Made by a program: the position numbers and the translations under genes
Shown here: positions 36,788-46,338 of the stretch, piece by piece
Layout of the letters: the number at the start of each line of letters is the position of its first letter
Numbering within the stretch: the stretch's first letter is position 1
Notes under the pieces: generated by a model
What the model was told of the DNA's origin: nothing
What the model saw: the letters and a program-made list of their open reading frames with translations, nothing else
Databases searched by the model: none
Assembly (NCBI RefSeq): GCF_000814005.1
Contig: NZ_JWLK01000001.1
Location: 372,001 to 436,000 of the forward strand
DNA from: Ruegeria sp. ANG-S4
GTDB taxonomy: Bacteria; Pseudomonadota; Alphaproteobacteria; Rhodobacterales; Rhodobacteraceae
DNA: 64,000 nt
Direction: 5' to 3'

Positions 36788-36913
36788 ATTGCGTCCCTTC
36801 CAAAGACCAATGAGCTTTTGGTTCTAGTCTCGAAAGGATAGCCGATTTGGTCAATCGCCGGGATTATATAACTAAAATGTGATGTATTCTGTGTGCCACA
36901 CAGGCTGCGGCAT

Positions 36914-36947
36914 AAAAACGAAAGGGTGAGGAAACCCTCACCCTTTC
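36914..36947 (-). terminator. Intrinsic terminator of the cold-shock gene
   Basis: On the minus strand, a perfect 12-bp stem (GAAAGGGTGAGG with CCTCACCCTTTC) and a 4-base loop are followed by TTTTT. This lies 7 bases after the stop of the csp gene and is a textbook rho-independent terminator. Confidence 0.92.
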
Positions 36948-36953
36948 AGATGC

Positions 36954-37160
36954 TTAGGCCAACGCGATGTCGTCGGCACTTTCACGGCCGTCACGACCCG
37001 AGCGCAGCTCGTAGGTGACTTTCTGATTGTCGGCCAGACCGGTAAGGCCCGAGCGTTCGACGGCTGAGATGTGTACAAAGATGTCTTTGCCGCCATCTTC
37101 GGGCGCGATGAAGCCATAGCCTTTGGTGGTGTTGAACCATTTTACGGTGCCTGCAGGCAT
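36954..37160 (-). CDS. Cold-shock domain protein
   Basis: A 68-residue CspA-family single OB fold. RNP1 is in TKGYGFIAPEDGG and RNP2 in DIFVHISAVERSG. The family binds single-stranded RNA and melts secondary structure in the cytosol. A ~200-base upstream region before the RAYT gene gives room for a long 5' leader such as csp genes often have; no leader structure was resolved. A strong intrinsic terminator follows. Whether this copy responds to cold cannot be told. Confidence 0.95.
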   Translation of the reverse strand: MPAGTVKWFNTTKGYGFIAPEDGGKDIFVHISAVERSGLTGLADNQKVTYELRSGRDGRESADDIALA

Positions 37161-37364
37161 ATCCGTTCTCTCCTCTTAAGATGCTGCCCACGGGGATGCG
37201 GCAGCCCGGCGTCGTCGTCTGGATCGAATGACTGAGCGCCGTGGAAGGAGACAGTAGGTCGAAATAGATAAACGTTAGCCCTTTGGATATGGCATTGGGG
37301 TGGGCGCGTGGCAAGGGGGAGTTCGTTAACGATTTGGTAGCCATGATTGCGGCAGGCTGCCCGC

Positions 37365-37964
37365 ATGAGCAATTACCGGCGCGTCCGTATTCCCGGAGCC
37401 AAGTACTTCTTCACCGTATCTCTGGCCGACCGCGCGTCGGACCTGTTGACGCGTGAGGTGGCGCATTTGCGGGTGGCCTTTGCGGTGACGCAGCGGGAGC
37501 GGCCGTTTTGGTGTGATGCCTTTGTTGTCTTGCCGGATCATATCCACGCAGTGTGGACCTTGCCGCCGGGGGACGCGGATTATGCGACGCGGTGGGGTGC
37601 GATCAAGGCACGGTTTACCATGCGCGTGAACAGGGCAAGACGTAGGTCGGGCTTCAGCCCGGCACCGGTTCCAAAACACCTGCCCGTTGTGACATCTGGC
37701 AGATATGCCGGGCTGAAGCCCGGCCTACGGCAGAACAAACGCGAGGCGCCTATATGGCAACGCCGGTTTTGGGAGCACACCATTCGGGATGAAACGGATT
37801 ACCGCAATCATATGGCATATTGTTGGGGCAATCCGGTCAAACACGGATTGGTGGAGTATCCAACCGATTGGCCGTATTCGTCGATCCATCGTGACATTCG
37901 TGCGGGTCGGGTTGATCCAGAGTGGAGCGGTGTTGTCGCGGAGGGAGCATTCGGTGAGCCGTAG
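37365..37964 (+). CDS. REP-associated tyrosine transposase (RAYT, Y1 family)
   Basis: A 199-residue IS200-like Y1 transposase of the RAYT group. The HUH metal site is PDHIHAVW (about residue 56-63). The conserved C-terminal block is IWQRRFWEHTIRDETDYRNHMAYCWGNPVKHGLV, with candidate catalytic Tyr in ETDYRNH. RAYTs act on repetitive extragenic palindromes rather than on their own ends. Residues ~93-121 are encoded by an inverted pair of REP palindromes (37642-37728) that reads through in frame; the usual family goes straight from the Arg-rich helix to WQRRFWEH. A second REP pair lies downstream. Confidence 0.9.
   Translation: MSNYRRVRIPGAKYFFTVSLADRASDLLTREVAHLRVAFAVTQRERPFWCDAFVVLPDHIHAVWTLPPGDADYATRWGAIKARFTMRVNRARRRSGFSPAPVPKHLPVVTSGRYAGLKPGLRQNKREAPIWQRRFWEHTIRDETDYRNHMAYCWGNPVKHGLVEYPTDWPYSSIHRDIRAGRVDPEWSGVVAEGAFGEP
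37642..37664 (+). repeat. REP element, family 1, copy a (inside RAYT gene)
   Basis: GTAG is followed by a palindrome with arms GTCGGGCT and AGCCCGGC around TC. Faces copy b head to head. Lies within the transposase coding sequence, so it is translated. Confidence 0.85.
37706..37728 (-). repeat. REP element, family 1, copy b (inside RAYT gene)
   Basis: Reverse complement of the family 1 unit: GTAG plus GCCGGGCT-TC-AGCCCGGC read on the minus strand. With copy a it spans 87 bases, exactly 29 codons. Confidence 0.88.
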
Positions 37965-37983
37965 GATCGAAGAACCTAGGCCC

Positions 37984-38006
37984 TTAGGCCGGGCTTCAGC
38001 CCGGCA
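37984..38006 (+). repeat. REP element, family 1, copy c (downstream of RAYT)
   Basis: Same palindrome as the other copies, but the leading tetranucleotide is TTAG instead of GTAG. It starts 20 bases after the transposase stop codon. Confidence 0.85.
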
Positions 38007-38089
38007 CTCCGCACAATACTGGCAACCTCGCCAACACCTTCCAAGGAACCGCATCAAAACCATCCATTCGCCTCAGGGGTCATGTTGGA

Positions 38090-38112
38090 TGCCGGGCTGA
38101 AGCCCGGCCTAC
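38090..38112 (-). repeat. REP element, family 1, copy d
   Basis: Identical to copy b, in opposite orientation to copy c, 106 bases from the start of copy c to the start of copy d. The c-d pair is a second BIME-like unit. Confidence 0.88.
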
Positions 38113-38153
38113 TGGTTTGAGAAGTTTTGGATATAAGCACCCGTTCGAGGACA

Positions 38154-38666
38154 CTAGGTGTCTGTTGCTTTCAACTTATACTCTGGTCGCAGCTCTAAGA
38201 GACGGTTCAAAGACTGTTCTCCCGCCTTTGTCGCATCTTCGTACGCCGCGGGCGATGGGCCCGAGCGAATCAAGTCTTCAATGGATTGCCATGGAAGCAC
38301 CTGACGCATGAGTTTCCCGTGAGGATTGCCATCCTTCGGATTGATTTGTGCTGCTTGCACAGCCCGCTTCGCTGCCCTGTCGAGCAGACCTTCATCCGCA
38401 CCGGCGGCCTCTGCTAACCAGAACATCATTGGGCTACATTTGAGCCTGTTCCAGATGAGTTTGGCGGGTACTTCACCAATAGGCTCCTGAAGTCTCTCAT
38501 CTCTGGTTTTCAGGGCTAGCCAACCTAGCCAATGTTCGCGCTGAGATCGATACCACTTTCTGTGAAACCCAGTTCCTATTTGAATTTTTTGTTCAAGTTG
38601 GCAGGTCTTTGGTGGTGTGGGATGGTAAGCGGCCACAAAGCGAAGTAGTTCCAATTGAGTGAGCAT
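38154..38666 (-). CDS. Hypothetical protein in accessory region
   Basis: A 170-residue soluble protein without signal or membrane segments. It begins MLTQLELLRFVAAYHP and contains RKWYRSQREHWLGWLALK and a second block KLIWNRLKCSPMMFWLAEAAG, with a basic, Lys-rich middle. The ending SLNRLLELRPEYKLKATDT is polar. Its codons are clearly more AT-rich than those of the adjacent ettA gene, which suggests acquisition. It lies between the REP cluster and ettA, ending 11 bases from ettA's stop-side boundary. I do not recognise the family with confidence. Confidence 0.7.
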   Translation of the reverse strand: MLTQLELLRFVAAYHPTPPKTCQLEQKIQIGTGFHRKWYRSQREHWLGWLALKTRDERLQEPIGEVPAKLIWNRLKCSPMMFWLAEAAGADEGLLDRAAKRAVQAAQINPKDGNPHGKLMRQVLPWQSIEDLIRSGPSPAAYEDATKAGEQSLNRLLELRPEYKLKATDT

Positions 38667-38678
38667 ACTCTTTGAGTC

Positions 38679-40346
38679 TCACCGCGCAAACTTCTTATGC
38701 TTCAACCGCTTAGGCTCCAACGCATCCGGCCCCAACCGCCGCTTCTTGTCCTCTTCGTAATCCTCGAAGTTACCCTCGAACCACTCCACATGCGCGTCGC
38801 CTTCAAACGCCAGAATATGCGTGCAGATGCGGTCAAGGAAAAAGCGGTCGTGCGAGATGACGACGGCGCAGCCGGCGAAATCGACCAGCGCGTCTTCCAG
38901 CGCTCGCAGGGTTTCGACGTCGAGGTCGTTGGTTGGCTCATCCAGCAGCAGGACGTTGCCGCCCTCCTTCAGCAGGCGGGCCATGTGGACGCGGTTGCGC
39001 TCACCGCCCGACAGCAGCGAGACCTTTTTCTGCTGATCGCCGCCCTTGAAGTTGAACGATGAGCAATAGGCGCGGGAATTGACCTGCGCGTCGCCCAGTT
39101 GGATGATCTCGGCGCCGCCGGTGATCGCCTCCCACACGGTGTCGTTGTCTTTCAGGTCATCACGGGACTGGTCCACGTAAGACAGCTCGACCGTATCGCC
39201 CAGTGTGATGGTGCCGCTGTCGGGTTGTTCCTGACCGGTGAGCATCTTGAACAGGGTCGATTTACCGGCGCCGTTGGGGCCGATGACACCGACAATCCCG
39301 CCGGGGGGCAGGGCAAAGTCCAGCCCTTCGATCAGTTGCTTGTCGCCCATGTGCTTGGACAGGCCCTCGACCTCGATCACCTTGCCACCAAGGCGCTGGC
39401 CGTTGGGGATGACGATCTGGGCGCGGGTCAGCTTTTCGCGTTCGGACTGTTCGGCCAGCTCGTTATAGGCGTTGATCCGGGCCTTGGATTTGGCCTGACG
39501 GGCCTTCTGGCCCTGACGCATCCATTCCAGCTCGCGCTGCAGGGTTTTCTGCTTGGATTTGTCCTCGCGGGCTTCCTGCTCCAGCCGTTTGGCCTTTTGC
39601 TCCAGCCACGCGGAATAATTGCCCTCGTACGGAATGCCGCGGCCGCGGTCGAGTTCGAGAATCCAGCCGGTGATGTCGTCCAGGAAATAACGATCGTGGG
39701 TGACGATCAGGATAGTGCCTTTATAGTCGATCAGGTGCTGTTGCAGCCACGCGATGGTTTCGGCGTCCAGATGGTTGGTCGGTTCGTCCAAGAGCAGCAT
39801 GTCGGGCGCTTCCAGCAGCAGCTTGCACAGCGCTACCCGGCGTTTCTCACCCCCCGAGAGGTTGGCGATGTTGGCATCGTCCGGCGGGCACCGCAGCGCC
39901 TCCATCGAGACGTCGATCTGGCTGTCGAGATCCCAGAGGTTTTCGGCGTCGATCGCGTCTTGCAGGGTGGTCATTTCCTCCATGAGCTCGTCCGAGTAAT
40001 TCTCGGCGATCTCCATGGCGATCTCGTTGAAGCGGTCGACCTTGGCCTTTTTCGCAGCCACGCCCAGCATGACGTTTTCGCGGACGGTCAGCGATTCATC
40101 CAGCTGCGGCTCCTGCGGTAGATAGCCGACCTTGGCACCTTCGGCCGCCCATGCCTCACCGGTGAAATCGGTGTCGAGACCGGCCATGATCTTCATCAGC
40201 GTCGACTTACCCGCGCCGTTGACGCCGACAACACCGATTTTCACGCCGGGCAGAAAGCTCAGGTGGATGTTTTCAAAGCACTTCTTGCCACCGGGATAGG
40301 TCTTGGAGACACCCTGCATGTGGTAGACATATTGATAGGCGGCCAT
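38679..40346 (-). CDS. ettA: Energy-dependent translational throttle protein EttA (ABC-F)
   Basis: A 555-residue ABC-F ATPase with two nucleotide-binding domains and no membrane spans. Walker A motifs are VGVNGAGKSTLMKIM (~40) and VIGPNGAGKSTLFKM (~355). Signatures are LSGGEKRRVALCKLLLEAP and LSGGERNRVHMARLLKEG, with Walker B LLLDEPTNHLD and LLLDEPTNDLD. The basic linker between the domains contains a long Lys/Arg helix (RLEQEAREDKSKQKTLQREL). EttA binds the ribosomal E site and gates translation by the ADP/ATP ratio. I start at MAAYQYVYHM (40346), the conserved N-terminus. The upstream in-frame Met is rejected. Confidence 0.94.
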   Translation of the reverse strand: MAAYQYVYHMQGVSKTYPGGKKCFENIHLSFLPGVKIGVVGVNGAGKSTLMKIMAGLDTDFTGEAWAAEGAKVGYLPQEPQLDESLTVRENVMLGVAAKKAKVDRFNEIAMEIAENYSDELMEEMTTLQDAIDAENLWDLDSQIDVSMEALRCPPDDANIANLSGGEKRRVALCKLLLEAPDMLLLDEPTNHLDAETIAWLQQHLIDYKGTILIVTHDRYFLDDITGWILELDRGRGIPYEGNYSAWLEQKAKRLEQEAREDKSKQKTLQRELEWMRQGQKARQAKSKARINAYNELAEQSEREKLTRAQIVIPNGQRLGGKVIEVEGLSKHMGDKQLIEGLDFALPPGGIVGVIGPNGAGKSTLFKMLTGQEQPDSGTITLGDTVELSYVDQSRDDLKDNDTVWEAITGGAEIIQLGDAQVNSRAYCSSFNFKGGDQQKKVSLLSGGERNRVHMARLLKEGGNVLLLDEPTNDLDVETLRALEDALVDFAGCAVVISHDRFFLDRICTHILAFEGDAHVEWFEGNFEDYEEDKKRRLGPDALEPKRLKHKKFAR

Positions 40347-40439
40347 GTCGCGTCCTCTGGGTCGGGGAAATTGGGTTGCGGTGTGATAGCGGATGCGGTG
40401 GGTGGGGGCAATGCGTCGCGAAAGCAATCCGTTTTGTAC

Positions 40440-41780
40440 TTAGGTTACCTTAAATACGTCCGCGTATTTTCGCAGCAGAAAGTACGGTGTGCCTTTGTCG
40501 TACTTATCAATATTTGCGCTCAGTCCAAGGCCCAAATTCTCCGAAAACAAGTTGATGTTGAGTTCATCAGAATAGCAAGCATACCAAGCGGCGTTGAGGC
40601 TTTTGAAGTCCCCTTCTACTTCTTTAGGATTAGCGGGCTTGATTGTGCTCGCGACTTCCTGCCAGTTGAATTCGCCTTTGCGCAGCAAGTCTATCATATT
40701 GGGTGCGAAGGCTTTCAGATATAGCAGCCCCACCAAAAGGTAATGACCATAGTCCTCGGCGAATTCTGAGCGCGCCATTGGGGTTGACGCTATCAATCTT
40801 GCGAAGTGCTGAATCCCTCGGAGTGACAGTTATTCGTTGTCTGCAAGGTGTTTGAGATAGGTCCCGCCAATGTGAAAATAGTGCGCGCGGTTTATACCCA
40901 TCTGGCGCCCAATTTCCTCGTAGTAATTGAGATACGTTGATTGCCGATAGCTGTCTAAAATATCGTTTCGGAGCCTTAGTGAGATCGTGACAAACTTTTG
41001 CAGGTATAGTGGCGCGTCGATATCTTGCCCATATCTGGCGCTGACACCGTTTCCCAGTTCCTTCAAGTTCACACCGAGAATGAAATGCACCCCGTCCACG
41101 CTGAAAGAGTGTTTGATTACCTCCAACAGGTTCAATGCAAAATCCGGGCGGCACCGATCCAACTCATCAATGACGATAACCAGTTTTCGCGTCGGTTCCC
41201 CTTTTTCATTTAGCTCCGTCAAGTCAACCAGGGCCTTGCGGAAGCTCTCCATTGCCGCCCTATTACCGTCTTCTCTTTTCCAGAATTCGGCGACGGCTCC
41301 ATCCAGTTCACCGGAAATGCTGTTGATTGCGGCATCTGCCAATTCATCTGCCTTGTTCACAAGTCCAGCTGTTACCACCGAAGCTCCAGCGCGAATTATG
41401 GCGCGACCGAGGGCCGGAGCGACCTGCCTAGCCTTTTTCCAGGCCTCCTGAGCCGCTGTGTCGTTCGCCTCTTCGAACCGTTCGGCAATCGCGCCGGTCA
41501 AGGCAATTAACGGATCGTCCAGAAAATCATGTTTAAAGGCATCGAAATAGACAGTTTGAGTCGTATTCCCATCGCGCTTCAGGTGTTCGCCCACCCAGCA
41601 CTTCAGAAAGAAGGATTTGCCCGAGCCTCACGCACCGTCCAAGGCGATCACCAGAGGGTCGTCAATGTCCTCAACTAATTTCGAAAGCTTATCGCCGATT
41701 GATTTTCGAGATAGTTTGTCATGTTCGTCAAAGCCGTCTGAATAGAGGTCAATCTTGGGTTCCGGGAGGGTCAATCGCAT
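40440..41780 (-). pseudogene. KAP family P-loop NTPase, broken by two in-frame stop codons
   Basis: One uninterrupted minus-strand frame of 446 positions, from ATG 41780 (MRLTLPEPKIDLYSDGFD, GGAGA upstream) to 40440, contains two stop codons and no frameshift. The first, TGA at 41629-41627, is in the Walker A loop: LDGA-stop-GSGKSFFLKCW, where KAP NTPases have a Trp. The second, TAA at 40832-40830, follows LADNE, after which LSLRGIQHFARL continues. Walker B is KLVIVIDELDRCRPDFALNLLEVIKHSF. KAP ATPases are often membrane-associated and many sit in anti-phage systems such as Qat. No partner genes are present here. It is AT-richer than its neighbours. Confidence 0.85.
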
Positions 41781-41938
41781 TGGAGTCTCCAAATTGCTGT
41801 ATAGAATCAAAATACTTCTACCCAAAGTTGTGCTGAGTGCCAGATCAACGGATGTGTGAAGTCGTCGCAGCTCAACTGCGGCTCGCGCACTCAACCCATT
41901 GATTGACAACCCCCCTCAGTTCTGAACATCAGCAAGGG

Positions 41939-42559
41939 ATGGACCGATACACCATTCCATATGCATCGCCAGGGCAGGTCATCGGCCTGTTCGGAGGGTC
42001 GTTTGATCCACCGCATCAGGGCCATGTGCATGTCACGCTTGAAGCGATGAAAGCCTTTGGGCTGGATCGGGTGTGGTGGCTGGTCTCGCCGGGCAATCCG
42101 CTAAAGACGCGGGGGCCCGCGCCGTTGGCACAGCGGATGCAGGCGGCGCAGGCGGTTATGCGGCACCCGAGGGTCGAGGTGACGGATATCGAGGCGCTGA
42201 CCGGGACGCGGGCGACGGCGGATACGTTGACGGCGTTGCAACGGCTTTATCCGCGGGTGAGGTTCGTCTGGCTGATGGGGGCCGACAATCTGGCGCAGTT
42301 TCATAAATGGAAAGACTGGCGACTGATCATGGACAGTGTTCCAGTGGGCGTTCTGGCGCGACCGGGGGATCGAATCTCGGCCCGGATGTCGCCAGCGGCG
42401 CGGCTCTATGCCAAGTACCGCATCGACGGGCGGGCGCGACATTTGTTGGGGCGCGCACGTGCGCCTGCGTGGTGTTTCGTGAACGTGCCGATGGTGGATG
42501 TCAGCTCGACCGATCTGCGCAATCGCGGTGTCTGGGGGGATGGGGTGTTGCCCGAATGA
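41939..42559 (+). CDS. nadD: Nicotinate-nucleotide adenylyltransferase
   Basis: A 206-residue nucleotidyltransferase making deamido-NAD+ from nicotinate mononucleotide and ATP. The (H/T)xGH signature is in [33 protein letters not shown] and [16 protein letters not shown] match NadD, and the C-terminal [12 protein letters not shown] holds the ISSTxxR motif. I prefer ATG 41939 (AAGGG before it) to the upstream TTG 41903. NadE lies 16 kb away, so the pathway genes are dispersed. Confidence 0.93.
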   Translation: MDRYTIPYASPGQVIGLFGGSFDPPHQGHVHVTLEAMKAFGLDRVWWLVSPGNPLKTRGPAPLAQRMQAAQAVMRHPRVEVTDIEALTGTRATADTLTALQRLYPRVRFVWLMGADNLAQFHKWKDWRLIMDSVPVGVLARPGDRISARMSPAARLYAKYRIDGRARHLLGRARAPAWCFVNVPMVDVSSTDLRNRGVWGDGVLPE

Positions 42560-42626
42560 CTCCTATCAGCGCATAATATTCATCAAGTGATTGTCTGCAT
42601 TTAAGCTCTGGGATTCAAATAGACCC

Positions 42627-44105
42627 ATGGTTGATCGTATTTCGCGTCGTTTATTTCTGGGCGGATTGGGGGCGTCTCTGGTGCCGGGCACGGCTCTGGC
42701 CGAGGCGCCATTGGTGTCTTTGCGCCCGCAATTGCGGGGCCCGCAATCCAGCGCGTCCGAACGGCTGGTCAAGGCCGCTGGGTTGCGTGGCGAGGTTGTC
42801 TTTGCCGTGGCCGATGTCAAAACCGGCACGCCGCTGGAGGTTTACGGAGAGGGGGAAAGCCTGCCGCCCGCCAGCGTGGCGAAAGCCCTGACCGCGCTTT
42901 ATGCGCTGGATGTGCTGGGGCCGGAATACCGGTTCGAAACCGCCCTGATCGCGGATGGGCCGGTCGAGAACGGCATACTAAAGGGCGATCTTATCCTTGC
43001 CGGTGGTGGTGATCCGTTGCTGGACACGGACGCGCTGGCGACGATGGCGGCCAATCTGCGCAAGGCGGGGATCACCGAGGTGCGCGGGGCGTTCAAGGTT
43101 TATGATGGGGCGCTGCCTTACGTGTTCAGCATTGATCCCGGACAACCGGATCACCTTGGCTATAGCCCGGCGATCAGCGGGATTTCATTGAATTTCAACC
43201 GGGTGCATTTCGAGTGGAAACGCGACGGCACCCGCTATGATGTCACGATGGATGCGCGCAGCGCGAGTTACCGGCCTGCAGTGGATATGGCGGCGATGCG
43301 CGTCGAGGGCCGCAGCCTGCCGATTTACACCTATCAGCCGAGTGCGCGGCAGGATCGGTGGACCGTGGCCAAGGGCGCGCTGGGCAATGGCGGGGCGCGG
43401 TGGCTGCCGGTGCGCAAGCCTGCGCTGTATGCCGGTGACGTGTTCCGAACCCTGGCGCGGGTGAACGGCATCGTTTTGGGCCGGGTGCAGGTGACGCGGC
43501 AGACCCCTCAGGGAACCCCACTTGTTACGCATCAAAGCGATCCGATGAAAAGCATCCTGCGGGGGATGCTGAAATACTCGACCAACATCACGGCAGAGAT
43601 GGTGGGCATGGCGGCGACGCGGGCGCGCGGGGTCTGGCCTCAGAACCTCGCCGAGTCGGCAGCAGAGATGAACCGCTGGGCGGCCGAGACCTTTGATGCG
43701 CCGGGGATCGCGATGGTCGACCATTCGGGATTGGGCGATGCCTCGCGCATGGTGCCGATGGGTTTGGTCAAGGTGTTGGCGGCGGCGGGAAGCTCGGCCC
43801 AGTTGCGGCCCTTGCTGAAGCCCTTCACGCTGACCGACAAGAACGGAAATCCGGTTAAAAACCACCCGGTGAAGGTCAATTCCAAGACCGGGACGCTGAA
43901 CTTTGTTTCGGGGTTGGGTGGTTATCTGACCACGACCAACGGCGATGAGCTGGCTTTTGCCATTTTCACCGCCGATGTTGCCCACCGCGCTACAATCCCG
44001 CGCGCGCATCGCGAGCGGCCCGAAGGCGCCCGCAGCTGGAACCGGCGGTCACGCAAGTTGCAGCGCGCATTGCTAGAGCGTTGGGGATCGCTCTACGGCA
44101 GTTAA
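42627..44105 (+). CDS. dacB: D-alanyl-D-alanine carboxypeptidase/endopeptidase (PBP4, family S13)
   Basis: A 492-residue class C PBP starting at ATG 42627. A twin-arginine-type signal (VDRISRRLFLGGLGASLVPGTALA) is followed by the S13 domain. The active-site SxxK is in LPPASVAKALTALYAL near residue 93, the SxN motif in MLKYSTNITAEM near 318, and KTG in NSKTGTLNFVSG near 421. The enzyme trims pentapeptides and cuts 4-3 cross-links in the periplasm. The end overlaps by 4 bases with the convergent TerB gene. The very GC-rich sequence fits the core genome. Confidence 0.92.
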   Translation: MVDRISRRLFLGGLGASLVPGTALAEAPLVSLRPQLRGPQSSASERLVKAAGLRGEVVFAVADVKTGTPLEVYGEGESLPPASVAKALTALYALDVLGPEYRFETALIADGPVENGILKGDLILAGGGDPLLDTDALATMAANLRKAGITEVRGAFKVYDGALPYVFSIDPGQPDHLGYSPAISGISLNFNRVHFEWKRDGTRYDVTMDARSASYRPAVDMAAMRVEGRSLPIYTYQPSARQDRWTVAKGALGNGGARWLPVRKPALYAGDVFRTLARVNGIVLGRVQVTRQTPQGTPLVTHQSDPMKSILRGMLKYSTNITAEMVGMAATRARGVWPQNLAESAAEMNRWAAETFDAPGIAMVDHSGLGDASRMVPMGLVKVLAAAGSSAQLRPLLKPFTLTDKNGNPVKNHPVKVNSKTGTLNFVSGLGGYLTTTNGDELAFAIFTADVAHRATIPRAHRERPEGARSWNRRSRKLQRALLERWGSLYGS

Positions 44106-44524
44106 GTCGTGTGCCTGGCCCGTGCGCCGCGTTCGATCGCAGCCGCGTGCAGGCGGTCCACGCTGAGTTCGTAGCGGATTTCTTCCAGCAGGCGCAGTTC
44201 GGTCTCGGCCAGCGAGCCATCCGCGGCGGCCACGTCACAGGCAAGCGCATAAGCGGTTTCATTCAGTCGCTCGGGCAGGTTCTCGCGAACGAGGCCAAAC
44301 AGGGCATCAAGCCCGTCTTCCTGTTCGAACAGGTCAAACACGATTTGCGAGACGCGGCGAGTGCGGTCGATATCGTAGCCCGCAAAGACCGGCAGCATGT
44401 TGACCGCGCCTTCGATCTTGACCAGTTCCGCGGTGCGGATGGTTTCATCCGAGGCCGACACCGCGACCATGATCGCCACAAGGCAATCCTGCGGGGACAT
44501 GGGATGTGGGGTTTGCTCGGTCAT
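44102..44524 (-). CDS. TerB family tellurite resistance-like protein
   Basis: A 140-residue all-helical protein of the TerB fold. Acidic helix pairs such as MVAVSASDETIRTAELVKIEG and DVAAADGSLAETELRLLEEI are the repeated metal-binding-like motifs of the family. The role of stand-alone TerB proteins is not defined, and tellurite resistance is a family label, not a prediction for this gene. It is convergent with dacB. The leader of lysS lies in the region upstream. Confidence 0.82.
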   Translation of the reverse strand: MTEQTPHPMSPQDCLVAIMVAVSASDETIRTAELVKIEGAVNMLPVFAGYDIDRTRRVSQIVFDLFEQEDGLDALFGLVRENLPERLNETAYALACDVAAADGSLAETELRLLEEIRYELSVDRLHAAAIERGARARHTT

Positions 44525-44715
44525 TGGGTCGTCCTGAATACTGCGGCTGTTGCCGCACGATAGGTGGGGGTGGGGGGAGGTTCAATAACTGTTTTTTCTG
44601 AGACCTGCCTTGAAAACGGGCAGGTGACATTGACTCATACTGCACCTGCACAATAACAGGGGCCGGGTCGGTCACATGGAGTGGCCGGCACGTTTTCCGA
44701 TGGAGCTGAACTATA

Positions 44716-46290
44716 ATGTCTGAACTGCGTGAAACCGCGATGACGTCCAAAGCGTGGCCGTTTGAAGAGGCGCGCCGGTTGCTCAAACGCTATCAGAAGG
44801 GCGCTCCGGAAAAGGGGTATGTGCTGTTCGAGACGGGCTATGGCCCTTCGGGGCTGCCGCATATCGGCACGTTTGGCGAGGTTGCGCGGACCACGATGGT
44901 CAAGCGTGCGTTCGAGGCGCTGTCGGATATCCCGACCAAGCTGATCTGTTTCTCGGACGATCTGGACGGGATGCGCAAGGTGCCCAGCAATGTGCCGAAC
45001 CCAGAGGTGTTGCAGGACTATTTGCAATGTCCGCTGACCTCGGTCCCTGATCCGTTTGGCGAATTTCCCAGCTTTGGCGAGCACAACAATGCGATGCTGC
45101 GTCGGTTCCTCGATACGTTCGGGTTCGAATACGAATTCTATTCGGCGCGGGATTTCTATCACTCGGGGCAGTTCGACGAGATTCTGAAACGCGCGGTTGA
45201 ACGTTATGACGAGATCATGGCAATCATGCTCAAAAGCCTGCGCGAAGAGCGGCAGCAGACTTATTCGATCTTCCTGCCGATCCATCCCGAGACGGGCCGG
45301 GTTCTGTATGTGCCCATGAAAAAGGTCTGTGCCGAGACCTATACCGTCACCTTCGATGATGAAGATGGCAAGGAATGGACATTGCCTGTGACCGGCGGCA
45401 ACGTGAAATTGCAGTGGAAGCCGGATTTCGGCGCGCGCTGGGCGGCGCTGGGCGTGGATTTCGAGATGTACGGCAAGGAACACGCGACCAACGAGAAGAT
45501 CTATGACGCGATTTGCCGCGCGCTGGGTGGTCGTGCGCCGGAGCATTTCAGTTATGAGCTGTTTCTGGACGAGAACGGGCAGAAGATTTCGAAATCCTCC
45601 GGCAACGGTGTGTCGATTGACGAATGGCTGACTTATGCGCCGACCGAAAGCCTTGCTTACTTCATGTATCAAAAGCCCAAGACGGCGAAGCGGATGCATT
45701 TCGATGTGATCCCGAAAGCCTATGATGAGTATCATCAGCAATTGCGGGCCTATCCGGGACAGGATCTGAAGGCGCAGTTGAACAACCCGGTCTGGCACAT
45801 TCACGGCGGCGACGTTCCGGTGTCGACCCTGATTGTTCCTTTTGCGATGTTGTTGAACCTGGCCTCGGTCTCCGGGGCCGAGGACAAAGAGGCGCTTTGG
45901 GGTTTCATCCGCCGCTATGCGCCCGAGGCGACGGCGGAAACGCATCCCGATCTGGATCAGGCAGCGGGCTTTGCGGTGCGGTACTTCAACGATTTCGTCA
46001 AACCGACGCGCAAGCATCGCGCCCCGACGGATCAGGAGCGCGAGGCGCTGGAGGCTTTGAAAGCAGCATTGGAAAGCTATGACGGACCCATTGAGGACGA
46101 GGCGCTGCAATCGGTGGTCTATGCCATCGGGCGCGACCGCTTCGACCCGCTGCGGGGCTGGTTCACTGCGCTTTACGAAGTGCTGCTGGGCGCATCGCAG
46201 GGCCCTCGGTTCGGTGGGTTCATTGCGCTTTACGGTGTACCTGAGACCGTCGCTCTGATTGACAAGGCGCTGGCCGGAGAACTGGTCTGA
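44716..46290 (+). CDS. lysS: Lysine--tRNA ligase, class I
   Basis: A 524-residue class I LysRS, the form used by alphaproteobacteria, archaea and spirochaetes in place of the common class II enzyme. The HIGH motif is [20 protein letters not shown] near residues 39-55. The KMSKS motif is [17 protein letters not shown] near 290. [18 protein letters not shown] and the Rossmann blocks agree with the family. The C-terminal helical bundle binds the anticodon. ATG 44716 has GGAG just upstream. No class II LysRS is seen in this window. Confidence 0.95.
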   Translation: MSELRETAMTSKAWPFEEARRLLKRYQKGAPEKGYVLFETGYGPSGLPHIGTFGEVARTTMVKRAFEALSDIPTKLICFSDDLDGMRKVPSNVPNPEVLQDYLQCPLTSVPDPFGEFPSFGEHNNAMLRRFLDTFGFEYEFYSARDFYHSGQFDEILKRAVERYDEIMAIMLKSLREERQQTYSIFLPIHPETGRVLYVPMKKVCAETYTVTFDDEDGKEWTLPVTGGNVKLQWKPDFGARWAALGVDFEMYGKEHATNEKIYDAICRALGGRAPEHFSYELFLDENGQKISKSSGNGVSIDEWLTYAPTESLAYFMYQKPKTAKRMHFDVIPKAYDEYHQQLRAYPGQDLKAQLNNPVWHIHGGDVPVSTLIVPFAMLLNLASVSGAEDKEALWGFIRRYAPEATAETHPDLDQAAGFAVRYFNDFVKPTRKHRAPTDQEREALEALKAALESYDGPIEDEALQSVVYAIGRDRFDPLRGWFTALYEVLLGASQGPRFGGFIALYGVPETVALIDKALAGELV

Positions 46291-46338
46291 GTTGACCTGA
46301 CCTCGGATGGGGCTACCGTAACGACAGGAGGTGGCCCC

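Noticed and set aside
39099..40121. 340-codon plus-strand frame opposite ettA
   Set aside because: Antisense shadow of two intact ABC domains.
41627..41629. TGA recoding as Trp or selenocysteine in the KAP gene
   Set aside because: The second in-frame stop is TAA, which neither mechanism reads, and other genes in the window use TGA as an ordinary stop.
44635..46110. 491-codon minus-strand frame opposite lysS
   Set aside because: Antisense of class I LysRS, which has both signature motifs; no recognisable domain on the minus strand.
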